In this document: positions 49,221 to 57,237 of the stretch, in pieces | How the letters are laid out: every line of letters starts with the position of its first letter | How positions within the stretch are numbered: position 1 is the stretch's first letter | Origin: a virus | Reading direction: 5' to 3' (one strand) | DNA: 64,000 nucleotides | IMG/VR virus record: IMGVR_UViG_3300036770_003657 | Location: 186,001 to 250,000 of that record | Made by a program: the position numbers and the translations under genes | Notes under the pieces: generated by a model | Databases searched by the model: none | Seen by the model: the letters and a program-made list of their open reading frames with translations, nothing else | Told to the model about the DNA's origin: nothing

Positions 49221-50127
49221 GAGCCAATCTTATAAGTGTAGCAGCAAGATTAATTTCTGGATCACTGACCAATGTATGATCTACCAGTCCTTGTTTGATA
49301 ATCAGAATAGCTTTCTCTTGTTTAGCATCGTCACCAAATAAGGTGACATTATCATAAAGCCAACGATAAATGTCTTCCATTTCTTCTGGTCTAGCTTGGC
49401 TACAAACTAGTTTACGAGCATCACCAATTTTACCTGCTTTAAATAATTGTACCATTTCTATTTTATAGTCAGATTCAGTATTGTCATCCGCATCTGGTGG
49501 TAGTAATACATTATTAATACAATTCATTTGTACACTGTTAATACATTTCCGCAAGTCAGGATATGAAGCCTTTACTATAGTATCTAAAGTATCTAGTTCA
49601 AATTCTATATTTTCTTCAACAAGAATTGTGGCTACCCTAGCTGTAAATTCTGTTTGATCTATACGTTCAATATGAAAGCCTTGACAACGACTATGTAGAG
49701 CAGGAATAACACGATTAGGATAATTACAGGTTAAAATAAATCTTGCTGTGGTATGATATTCTTCCATCACACCACGTAGAGCTGCCTGTGCGTTAACACT
49801 TAAGTAGTCAGCCTCGTCAAGTAGTATAACCTTAAAATCACCAAATGGAATCATTTGTGCAAAGTTAACAATACGTCCACGAACATCATCTACGCTATTA
49901 ACACGACTAGCGTTGATTTCTAAAATATCTAAATCATTTATTTCTAATTCATTCAGTAAGATTTTAGCCAGTGTAGTTTTACCAATACCAGCATTACCAC
50001 TGAATAATAGATGTGGAATAGTACGATCTTTTACCCAAGTTTCAACTTGTTTACGTTGATGATCATCTCTAAAGACATACTCAGAAAGAGTACGGGGTCT
50101 ATATTTTTCTACCCAAAGTTCACGCAT
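49207..50127 (-). CDS. Clamp-loader ATPase subunit (gp44-like)
   Basis: 306 residues (T4 gp44 is 319). Walker A GNAGIGKT (44-51), Walker B ILLDEAD (D104-D107) and the SRC arginine-finger motif (146-148) are all present, after the RFC-type start WVEKYRPRTLSEY. It loads the gp45-like clamp. The gp62-like partner is not recognised in the window. A GAGG ribosome site precedes it and its 5' end follows a small zinc-finger gene by 2 bp. Confidence 0.95.
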   Translation of the reverse strand: MRELWVEKYRPRTLSEYVFRDDHQRKQVETWVKDRTIPHLLFSGNAGIGKTTLAKILLNELEINDLDILEINASRVNSVDDVRGRIVNFAQMIPFGDFKVILLDEADYLSVNAQAALRGVMEEYHTTARFILTCNYPNRVIPALHSRCQGFHIERIDQTEFTARVATILVEENIEFELDTLDTIVKASYPDLRKCINSVQMNCINNVLLPPDADDNTESDYKIEMVQLFKAGKIGDARKLVCSQARPEEMEDIYRWLYDNVTLFGDDAKQEKAILIIKQGLVDHTLVSDPEINLAATLIRLAHVND

Positions 50128-50129
50128 AA

Positions 50130-50294
50130 TTACCTCTTAAAAAAGTTTTTAACAGCAGTGAATAAATTATAAAATCTTAAGTGATGATTGTCAAGAAAAC
50201 TTGGATGATGTGGACATCTTCCCTGCCTATAATCACAGGCAGGGCTATATTCCTTACGGCAAATATTACATTTAAAACTCTGAGGGTCGCTCAT
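50130..50294 (-). CDS. Small Cys/His zinc-finger-like protein
   Basis: 54 residues: ATG at 50294, TAA at 50130-50132. It fills a gap that otherwise looks empty. KCNICRKEYSPACDYRQG then RCPHH gives four Cys plus His residues in a zinc-finger-like layout (CxxC, later C and CPHH). The pattern is one I recall from small proteins next to clamp-loader genes in T4-like aquatic phages. It overlaps the co-chaperonin gene end by 23 bp and ends 2 bp before the gp44-like gene. Confidence 0.75.
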   Translation of the reverse strand: MSDPQSFKCNICRKEYSPACDYRQGRCPHHPSFLDNHHLRFYNLFTAVKNFFKR

Positions 50295-50589
50295 CAGCTA
50301 CAGCCAAAATACAATCATTATCAATACGGCGAATAGTTTCTTCACCATTGGCAGTTTCAACATTAATGCCTCGGGTCCAACGGCCGTGTTCAACTAGAAC
50401 CCAATCACCAATTTTGACATCTTGCTGTTCATCACCCACAGCCCAAACACGACCCCATCTTGGTCTAATGCCTTCTGTTTTCCCATCATCATTTAATAAA
50501 AGAATTCCAGTACTGGTAGTTCTATTATCAAAATCCATATTGGATACTAGTACATTATCACGAATTGGAGTAATTTTTCCTTTAATCAT
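50272..50589 (-). CDS. GroES-like co-chaperonin (gp31-type)
   Basis: 105 residues. ITPIRDNVLVSNMDF, STGILLL, then GRVWAVGDEQQDVKIGDWVLVEHGRW are the GroES beta-barrel pattern with the mobile-loop region NRTTSTGILL. In T4, gp31 replaces GroES for folding of the head protein gp23. The T4 name is applied by function, not by high identity. Located upstream of the clamp-loader gene. Confidence 0.85.
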   Translation of the reverse strand: MIKGKITPIRDNVLVSNMDFDNRTTSTGILLLNDDGKTEGIRPRWGRVWAVGDEQQDVKIGDWVLVEHGRWTRGINVETANGEETIRRIDNDCILAVADERPSEF

Positions 50590-50598
50590 AAGTGCCTC

Positions 50599-50799
50599 TT
50601 AGTTAGTTCCTTTATAATATTTGTCCTGAATTTCCTCTCTACGACGAACAATTTTACCACCTGGACCAAGTTCGTCACCTCGAGCATTCATTTTGGCATT
50701 GCCTACAGCCACAGTGTTCTCATTCATAGTACGAAGTTTTTCCATATCAACTTCTCTGCCCTGCATACTTCTATAAACTTTTTTTGGACCTTCTTTCAT
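50599..50799 (-). CDS. Small conserved phage protein
   Basis: 66 residues. KKVYRSMQGREVDMEKLRTMNENT, then VGNAKMNARGDELGPGGKIVRRREEI is a pattern I recall from T4-like aquatic phages. The ARGDELGPGGKIV segment is its most conserved part. No function. It lies between the co-chaperonin and the PolIII-alpha-like gene. Confidence 0.7.
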   Translation of the reverse strand: MKEGPKKVYRSMQGREVDMEKLRTMNENTVAVGNAKMNARGDELGPGGKIVRRREEIQDKYYKGTN

Positions 50800-50809
50800 A
50801 GTATTCTCC

Positions 50810-51304
50810 TTACCTTAAAAATTCCCACCAATCTAAATCATATTTAATTGGATCAATTTTATGTACACCTATTAAGTATAAAACATAACTGGCTACACTA
50901 CTGCCTCGACCCACGCCCCAAACTATATTGTTAGCTCTTGCTGTATCAACAAAGTACTTGAGCCAACGTAATAGATCCATCATATTCCTTACTTCAAACT
51001 CAAACAATTCATCTCTGAGTCTTTGGTTACGATCATCCCAAGGGGGGATTTGATTGTACAACCAAGTTTCTATATCCATTTCTTTATACTTATCAGGCAT
51101 TAGCCATTCGCTTTGACAAATACTATCATAGTCTTCGATATTGATTTCATATAACGAATTATCAATAGTTTTAGTCTCAGTATCTAAAATTTCTAGTTTA
51201 TTGTCTGTGTAAACTAGTTTTATTAGATCAGTTTTATTTTGGTAAACAAGCTCTAATAGATCTTGTTCTTCGTAGATGCAGTGACCAAATTTATCAGTTT
51301 TCAT
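50810..51304 (-). CDS. DNA polymerase III alpha-like fragment
   Basis: 164 residues. The C-terminal third reads NIVWGVGRGSSVASYVLYLIG then IDPIKYDL, matching the active-site entry region of C-family polymerases (GRGSAAGS and DPL.YDL). The catalytic Asp pair downstream of that block in DnaE is missing, since the protein ends. A full-length polymerase is not encoded; a truncated derivative with another function is likely. Confidence 0.72.
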   Translation of the reverse strand: MKTDKFGHCIYEEQDLLELVYQNKTDLIKLVYTDNKLEILDTETKTIDNSLYEINIEDYDSICQSEWLMPDKYKEMDIETWLYNQIPPWDDRNQRLRDELFEFEVRNMMDLLRWLKYFVDTARANNIVWGVGRGSSVASYVLYLIGVHKIDPIKYDLDWWEFLR

Positions 51305-51312
51305 GCTATATT

Positions 51313-51543
51313 TTAGTTTACACTGATTAAATTGTCAAGTCCTTTATCACTATTTTTCTTAAATTGTTCTTCGTAAGTTCGCATTCTGCGTTCTTGTAAT
51401 TCCATTTTATGCAAATCAATTAGTTGAATAATTTGATACTTTAGTTCTCCACTCATTGGCATAAAATATTTTCTACTTAATTCCTGTATTTTATCTTCTA
51501 ATTGATTATCTGTTAATTTGGTTAAGTCTACTAATGGATTCAT
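51313..51543 (-). CDS. Small helical conserved phage protein
   Basis: 76 residues, predicted helical (LTDNQLEDKIQELSRKYFMPM, LIDLHKMELQERRMRTYEEQ). It begins at the stop of the fibre-type gene upstream. No function recognised. Confidence 0.65.
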   Translation of the reverse strand: MNPLVDLTKLTDNQLEDKIQELSRKYFMPMSGELKYQIIQLIDLHKMELQERRMRTYEEQFKKNSDKGLDNLISVN

Positions 51544-52217
51544 TATATACCTATAAATTTATTAATATAGTTCACGAATACTGTTAACCCTCCATCGTAA
51601 CTCCAAACTTCTAAAACGTGTTCATAATCATTTAGATTTTCGCTTAGGTCTACAATAATACTAGGTCTCAAAAACCAAATATATTTATTAGTGACTATAT
51701 TGAATTCATATTCTAATGGGCTAGCACCTTTTATAATACCACCCACTTCTGTAGCAAAGTTTAGTCTATAATTAAATTTATTAGGATCAGTATAGTCAAT
51801 ATTAAAGACTACATGTAATATTAATTTTTGAAATCTTCCTTGAGTAGTAGTTTCGGGCCAATTAGTAAATTTTAAAGTAGTGTTACCTATAATGCCTATT
51901 TTTTGTGCCATACCGTTTTGGAGGTTGACTATGACTTGTGATCCTGATAGATTTTGCTGACCGTTAAAATAACTTTGTCCAGAATAATCAATAATGCTAT
52001 CTCTGATTACATTGCCCTGAAAGTCATTATACAATAGATTGTCCTCAATTATTGTAACACCTTGAGCAGTGGATGATTCTAAATTTTCAATTTCATTTCT
52101 TGCTACGTTAAGAGCATTCTTAATAGCTAAAAAATTATCTCTAAATCCTTGGCTAGGATTGTCCTCACCTAATATAGGAAAATTTTCATCTATTACTGCA
52201 TAATTTATATTACTCAT
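51543..52217 (-). CDS. Virion fibre-associated protein
   Basis: 224 residues. The N-terminus contains GEDNPSQGFRDNFLAIKNAL, a member of the NDGTGD..RTAF..N..F motif family seen again at 55369 and 61948. A beta-rich C-terminal half follows (YIWFLRPSIIVDLSE). Context of tail-fibre genes supports a structural role. Overlaps the Ig-repeat protein by 4 bp. Confidence 0.7.
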   Translation of the reverse strand: MSNINYAVIDENFPILGEDNPSQGFRDNFLAIKNALNVARNEIENLESSTAQGVTIIEDNLLYNDFQGNVIRDSIIDYSGQSYFNGQQNLSGSQVIVNLQNGMAQKIGIIGNTTLKFTNWPETTTQGRFQKLILHVVFNIDYTDPNKFNYRLNFATEVGGIIKGASPLEYEFNIVTNKYIWFLRPSIIVDLSENLNDYEHVLEVWSYDGGLTVFVNYINKFIGI

Positions 52218-54652
52218 AATACTACCTCTTTGTCTTTAAATACCAAATATTTGTCTTCACTATAGCCATTTACACTATCGATGATATATCTATCTACAGT
52301 ATAGTCTAATAGTTTAAAATTAAACTCACTGTTTTTAATGTTTAATACTATTTCACTAGCAGCACCTTCAATACAATAACATAATGGCATGGCTAATACA
52401 AATCCTAGTTCCTGTCTATTATCTTGAAAACTACGCATCCATAATGGAAGATACTTTGGTTGATATACTACGCCTTCTCCATTAGGAGTAGTATAACTTT
52501 TGATGCGTCTACGCCAATTAGTATATGTGTTTGGATATCTATTTCTAGATTTAAAGTCACTGACCTGTAAATCAGTACGATCAATTGTTATACGTTCTAT
52601 AGGTCTTCTACTATATGGTTCTTTATCTTTAATGAAAAGTTCTTCTTCATCACTACGCCAAATATAATTGCTAGCATCTGTACTAATAACATTATTAGCT
52701 TTGCTTAATTTAATTTTTAGATCTAGGTTTCTTTTGTTAAAATCGTCTATAGTTAAATTTAAAGGTAGTTTATCATCTTTAAAGTCTTGATGATCTACCA
52801 TTTGGATATAAACAACTTCATATACAACATCATTGGTTCCTGGAATCTTGGCCTGTGCTGTCCTTATATCACCAAATCTAAAACGTTTTCTTTTGTGATT
52901 TAGGCCAATCATACTGATATATTCGCTAGCATCTATAGTTTCTATACCAGCAAACATCAACATTCTAAGATCTTTTCTGATTCCAAAGTTTACATCATTT
53001 TGTCTGTAGATTAAATCTTTAGGAAATATACCTTCATTATTGATAAAGTCACTAAAATATTGTCTCTTAGTTTGTGGCATATAGGTAGTAACATATATAT
53101 TACTATAAAGTTTATTATCTGGGGTTCCAATTTCTAAGGTAAATTCTTGATCAATAGCACTGTATATACTCTGATCTGTGGCTCTAACAATGAACTTATA
53201 AATCTTATCTACAGTGGTTTGATTATTATCAAATGTTAGGTTGCTTACACGTTGTCCATTTACCACGTCATAAAATGTGGTTAGGCCTAGTGTAGTATTA
53301 TTAGGATATTGATTTATTTTGCCTATGATTTCACCATTGTTCAATAATGTTAACCCTGGAGGTAAAGTTCCACTAATCAGTCTATAATCTATTCTAGCAT
53401 TAGCTATACTGGTTGTTGCTTGAATTTTTAGTGTACTTATTAGGTTAACATCTAATATACCTAAGTCACTATCACTGAGCCAAGTCATATTACTATCGAC
53501 TTCTCCTAGTGTTTGTATGGTAAAGGTTCTACTTACGCTACCAGTTTCAACTCTGCCAAACCTAGTTGCAGTAATTGTGAATTGGTACGTTTTTATATAA
53601 TCGGATTGATAAGGGATTATACCAAATACTTCACCGCTGCGTATATCCAGTTTCATTCCAGGTGGTAGTTGACTTTTAGGACTGGTTAAATCATTTGGTG
53701 TTAAGTTGGGTTCTAAATAATATTGTACGCTGCCATATGCTATCATATCAACAATATCTAGTTTAATTATATGATAGTTATTGGCTCTTATTACGCCCAA
53801 ATTAGCAGGAGTAATCCAAATTGGTGTTCTTACATCAGTATTATCTGCACGATAAAAGTTTGTTCCTGCTTTGGTAAGTGTATTATCTGCTTTTAAAAAG
53901 TCTTCACCTACTACATATATTCTAAATTTTCGTTTTTTTGGAGTAGTATGTCCATCACTCACTGTAATAATGAATTCATAATTTCTGTTTAATTTTTTTG
54001 GAACACGTAATGGTTCAAAATAATCAAAGGTTATAACATCATAATTAAAGGTATCAAATCCATTATCAGTGATTATGCCATAATCAAAACCGTATCCATC
54101 AAATCTATTACTATCATATCCACCATTACGATCTTTAATAAACACACTGAGTAAGGGATCTATTAGCCCAGTAATCTTTCCGCTATTGCTCAGTTCAAGT
54201 CCAGGAGGCAACGTACCATCTCCGCTACTAATAAAATAGCGTAGTTCTTGTCCTGCTGCTGTGTCAAAGTCTATAGCTTGTATTTGAAATTCTACAGGCG
54301 TTCTATCTAATACAAAAAATGTTTGATTAGGTCCTACAGGTAAAAGATCAGGTGGAGTTATGATTTCTGGTTCATCAGAACCTTCTATAGTGATGAAAAA
54401 CGTTCGATCGGTGATTAGATTATTTTTACTGGCCCTTATAACAAATTTAAATGTCTTCGGCTCAACAACTTCTTTAGCACTACCTTTTATACTATTGCTT
54501 TCTAATCTTAGCCCATCTGGTAATTTACCACTTATTATTTCAAATTTTAGATCTGTAATGTTAGAATTTAAGGGTAAAGGTAGATTAAGTGGAACATTTT
54601 CTTGATGTGTTCCAAAGGTATAACCACTAAGTTGTGTCCAAACATTGAGCAT
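52214..54652 (-). CDS. Large fibre/adhesin with He_PIG-type Ig repeats
   Basis: 812 residues. At least four He_PIG-like (putative Ig) repeats are marked by SGKLPDGLRL, DGTLPPGLEL, KSQLPPGMKL and SGTLPPGLTL, each followed by a GxxxG strand turn. The C-terminal quarter is different and basic/aromatic. Such repeats extend receptor-binding proteins. An exact TATAAATA late box lies 17 bp upstream of the start. It is the largest protein of the fibre block. Confidence 0.82.
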   Translation of the reverse strand: MLNVWTQLSGYTFGTHQENVPLNLPLPLNSNITDLKFEIISGKLPDGLRLESNSIKGSAKEVVEPKTFKFVIRASKNNLITDRTFFITIEGSDEPEIITPPDLLPVGPNQTFFVLDRTPVEFQIQAIDFDTAAGQELRYFISSGDGTLPPGLELSNSGKITGLIDPLLSVFIKDRNGGYDSNRFDGYGFDYGIITDNGFDTFNYDVITFDYFEPLRVPKKLNRNYEFIITVSDGHTTPKKRKFRIYVVGEDFLKADNTLTKAGTNFYRADNTDVRTPIWITPANLGVIRANNYHIIKLDIVDMIAYGSVQYYLEPNLTPNDLTSPKSQLPPGMKLDIRSGEVFGIIPYQSDYIKTYQFTITATRFGRVETGSVSRTFTIQTLGEVDSNMTWLSDSDLGILDVNLISTLKIQATTSIANARIDYRLISGTLPPGLTLLNNGEIIGKINQYPNNTTLGLTTFYDVVNGQRVSNLTFDNNQTTVDKIYKFIVRATDQSIYSAIDQEFTLEIGTPDNKLYSNIYVTTYMPQTKRQYFSDFINNEGIFPKDLIYRQNDVNFGIRKDLRMLMFAGIETIDASEYISMIGLNHKRKRFRFGDIRTAQAKIPGTNDVVYEVVYIQMVDHQDFKDDKLPLNLTIDDFNKRNLDLKIKLSKANNVISTDASNYIWRSDEEELFIKDKEPYSRRPIERITIDRTDLQVSDFKSRNRYPNTYTNWRRRIKSYTTPNGEGVVYQPKYLPLWMRSFQDNRQELGFVLAMPLCYCIEGAASEIVLNIKNSEFNFKLLDYTVDRYIIDSVNGYSEDKYLVFKDKEVVL

Positions 54653-54669
54653 TTTAGGATCCTATAGTA

Positions 54670-54677
54670 TATTTATA
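54670..54677 (-). promoter_or_regulatory. T4 late promoter, exact consensus
   Basis: TATAAATA on the minus strand, identical to the T4 late consensus, 17 bp upstream of the Ig-repeat gene ATG (54652). Confidence 0.75.
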
Positions 54678-54682
54678 GGATT

Positions 54683-55357
54683 CTAGCTGTCTACTTTACT
54701 CCGTATACTGGGCATGAACACGTTGTTTCCGCCATATGGTTGAGCACTTCCTGGTAATATGTGTAGTTTAAGATCATTCATTCCTGCTGCTAGAGGGAAA
54801 CTAAGTTGATCCCTACTACTACTCTGTACAATGATATCCCACCAATTTAACATAGCAGCCTGTACTCGAGGACTATTACGATATATAAAGCTAGTCATCT
54901 CATATAATCCAGCATGAGCAGGCCAATTACATCGACGAAATACGTCGTGCATGGCATTTAGGCTTTCCACAGTATCAAACTTACTCAATGCCACAATATG
55001 TATTTCCTCATATACACAATCTCTACTGGCATGTTTGAAGACGCCCATATCATTATCCCCAATCTGCTCTATAATTAGTTTTGGGTCAGTTTGGACTTCA
55101 CAATAATGATCGTGCCAAATATAGTAATCGTATCCTGGTATCATCATAAAACCAAGTACTTTGGGCAGTTTAGCATTACGTCTTGCTGCGTATACTGGGT
55201 CTTTACTGAATTCTATTATAGGACGCTGTCGCCATACCTTAACGTCGTGTAGTCTATCTACATAGGCATAATAGTCTACACCTTCAAACCCACCATTACT
55301 GGGATCACGTAGAGTGGAATTAAGTCCTGATAAACTGGTTATTACTGCTACTTTCAA
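54683..55357 (-). CDS. DUF616/TOD1-like glycosyltransferase
   Basis: 224 residues, starting at TTG (55357) behind GGAGG. The pattern PKVLGFMMIPGYDYYIWHDH, then FKHASRDCVYEEI and QLSFPLAA resembles DUF616 (TOD1/MUCI70-type) glycosyltransferase-like proteins. The WHDH segment corresponds to the DxD-like sugar-nucleotide site region. Lying between fibre genes, it may glycosylate a fibre; this is inference. Confidence 0.65.
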   Translation of the reverse strand: MKVAVITSLSGLNSTLRDPSNGGFEGVDYYAYVDRLHDVKVWRQRPIIEFSKDPVYAARRNAKLPKVLGFMMIPGYDYYIWHDHYCEVQTDPKLIIEQIGDNDMGVFKHASRDCVYEEIHIVALSKFDTVESLNAMHDVFRRCNWPAHAGLYEMTSFIYRNSPRVQAAMLNWWDIIVQSSSRDQLSFPLAAGMNDLKLHILPGSAQPYGGNNVFMPSIRSKVDS

Positions 55358-55368
55358 CCTGCCTCCAA

Positions 55369-55860
55369 TTATAAACTATTGTCAGCATATCCTCCGTCGA
55401 TTATAGCACCATCATCTAGAATAAAAATTGCTGATGCAGCGCCACCATCTAATGTGCTAAATGCTGCATTTACTGGTCCAGGTTGCCATATACCATCTTT
55501 AAATACAAGACCGTCACCGCTACTTGGTGGTTGATCATATATAACATCGCTTAATCCTTCTAAGCTATGATTGCTAATATCAGTTATTTGACCAATAAAA
55601 CTAGCAGCTTGTAAGGCACCTGTTACTGTAAACTTGCTAGTATTTAATGTGACAGGGCTACTGCTATATAAATTCTTACCGTTTAAGTTTAAATCACCAC
55701 CTAAAGTGGGATTAGTATCCTCTGCTAGGCTACTAGGTAAAGCTTCTTGAATTAGGCCAAAGTTAGCATTTACTTTTTCAAATGCTGTACGTAGGTCATC
55801 ACCTGTGCCATCATTGGCATAGTCACCTAGGTTAACTTGTTGTAGTGTGATTTGTGGCAT
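55369..55860 (-). CDS. Fibre-associated protein with NDGTGD..RTAF motif
   Basis: 163 residues. It begins with NLGDYANDGTGDDLRTAFEKVNANF, the full form of a motif shared with two other genes here. Further on DTNPTLGGDLNLNGKNLY and SFIGQITDISNHSLEGLSD are typical fibre repeat sequence. The C-terminus is Gly/Asp-rich. A late-type box precedes it. Confidence 0.75.
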   Translation of the reverse strand: MPQITLQQVNLGDYANDGTGDDLRTAFEKVNANFGLIQEALPSSLAEDTNPTLGGDLNLNGKNLYSSSPVTLNTSKFTVTGALQAASFIGQITDISNHSLEGLSDVIYDQPPSSGDGLVFKDGIWQPGPVNAAFSTLDGGAASAIFILDDGAIIDGGYADNSL

Positions 55861-55875
55861 AGTTCGCTCCCCTAG

Positions 55876-55883
55876 TATTTATC
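55876..55883 (-). promoter_or_regulatory. T4-late-type promoter box
   Basis: GATAAATA on the minus strand, 15 bp upstream of the ATG at 55860. Confidence 0.6.
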
Positions 55884-56631
55884 ATAGCCCATACTTGGCT
55901 TTATCAGCATTGTAATTTTGTAATACTTCTGCACTGCTCAATGATGTATTATATATTCTCACTATACCAATCTGTCCGTCAAACCATTGTGGATACTCGC
56001 CACCGTTATAACTGCCTATATATAAGTTATTTGTAGTATTCAATACGCTGGCTAAACTATGATTTACTGAACCTATACTGGCACCATTAACAAATGTTTC
56101 AAAGGTTTTAGTTCCACCGTTTTTCCAAACATAGGCCAATTGACGCCAAGTGTTTAATGTAGCAGAGTGACTTGTGCTGTTTTGATATAGAGTGGATCCA
56201 CTGCCACTACCACTAGCATATTGAGCATAATAAGAATTACTAGTAGTTCTTATACTATAGCCTACATTTTGTGTAAGACCGCCTGGGTCAAACTTACCTA
56301 ATACTACATCATTGCCTGCTACAATTTGTTTGACCCAAACTTCTATAGTCCAATCACCACTACCAGGTTCTAAAGCAATGTCATCAGGTACACTTATTTG
56401 ACTACTTGTTCCATTATAGGTAAAGTAATTAGCACTGGCAGTAATGTCACTCATAGTTCCAGTATGACTTGAGTTGGCCAAATTGTTTATTGTTGTTCCA
56501 CTACCAGGATAACTTAATGGGTTACTGGGGTCATAATGTAATACTAGTCCTGAACTTATAGGCAGTATAACAGATATAAGTTTAGGCCTACGACTTAATG
56601 AACCACCTATGCTGCGAAAGTTTCTAAACAT
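55882..56631 (-). CDS. Fibre protein with LamG/concanavalin A-like domain
   Basis: 249 residues. A basic N-terminus (MFRNFRSIGGSLSRRPK) leads into a LamG-type domain: SGLVLHYDPSN, GDWTIEVWVKQ, WRQLAYVWKNGG and WFDGQIGIVRIYNTSLS. Such domains bind sugars. The N-terminus matches that of the next gene, so both may dock at the same place. Confidence 0.85.
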   Translation of the reverse strand: MFRNFRSIGGSLSRRPKLISVILPISSGLVLHYDPSNPLSYPGSGTTINNLANSSHTGTMSDITASANYFTYNGTSSQISVPDDIALEPGSGDWTIEVWVKQIVAGNDVVLGKFDPGGLTQNVGYSIRTTSNSYYAQYASGSGSGSTLYQNSTSHSATLNTWRQLAYVWKNGGTKTFETFVNGASIGSVNHSLASVLNTTNNLYIGSYNGGEYPQWFDGQIGIVRIYNTSLSSAEVLQNYNADKAKYGL

Positions 56632-56652
56632 AATTATGCAGTCGTTAAATTC

Positions 56653-57237
56653 TTAAGTTGTAGTTAGTGTAATATAATCCACCATAGGACCATGATTACC
56701 TGCCCAAAACCCATTATCTATTCCTGAAATACTTATATCTACAGTGGCTATTGTGTTAAAAGTTGAGGGTATTTCGATTCTATTAAGAACTAATGAGATA
56801 TCAGTATAATTTTGTGGAGCATTTACAGTTCCAGTAGTCTTAGTTATTATGCTTGTACCCCCACTATTTTTAAAATTTAGAGTAAAATTATAAGTATCTA
56901 TCAGGGAATAAGTAGCAGCATCACTTTTTTCTCTATGCTTTATGTTACATATACCAGTAAATGAATTAACTTGACTAATAATACTGCTAACTGATACTGA
57001 TTGACTTACAGTACGATTTACATAACTAAAATATAGGATACCACTATCTACTGCTGCTTGGTTTCCGCCGCTATAATTATAAGTTTGAAATCCCCCTGTG
57101 GCAGTCCAACCTGTAGTACCATTATCAAAACTGCTGTTTGTTACTAATTGTTGAACTATACCTGAAGCAGGAGCATAAACTATAGGATTTATGCTTCTAC
57201 CTATTTTACCTCTAAAAGATTTAAAAGACTTAAACAT
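56653..57237 (-). CDS. Fibre protein, carbohydrate-binding-like beta-sandwich
   Basis: 194 residues. Basic N-terminus MFKSFKSFRGKIGRS, then NSSFDNGTTGWTATGG, the opening of many carbohydrate-binding beta-sandwiches, and many beta strands (YSLIDTYNFTLNF, TVDISISGIDNG). Resembles CBM-like modules. It overlaps the next fibre gene by 1 bp. Confidence 0.65.
   Translation of the reverse strand: MFKSFKSFRGKIGRSINPIVYAPASGIVQQLVTNSSFDNGTTGWTATGGFQTYNYSGGNQAAVDSGILYFSYVNRTVSQSVSVSSIISQVNSFTGICNIKHREKSDAATYSLIDTYNFTLNFKNSGGTSIITKTTGTVNAPQNYTDISLVLNRIEIPSTFNTIATVDISISGIDNGFWAGNHGPMVDYITLTTT

Noticed and set aside
50221-50244. Perfect 8-bp GC-rich hairpin CCCTGCCT/AGGCAGGG as a terminator
   Set aside because: No T-run follows on either strand and it lies inside the small zinc-finger gene.
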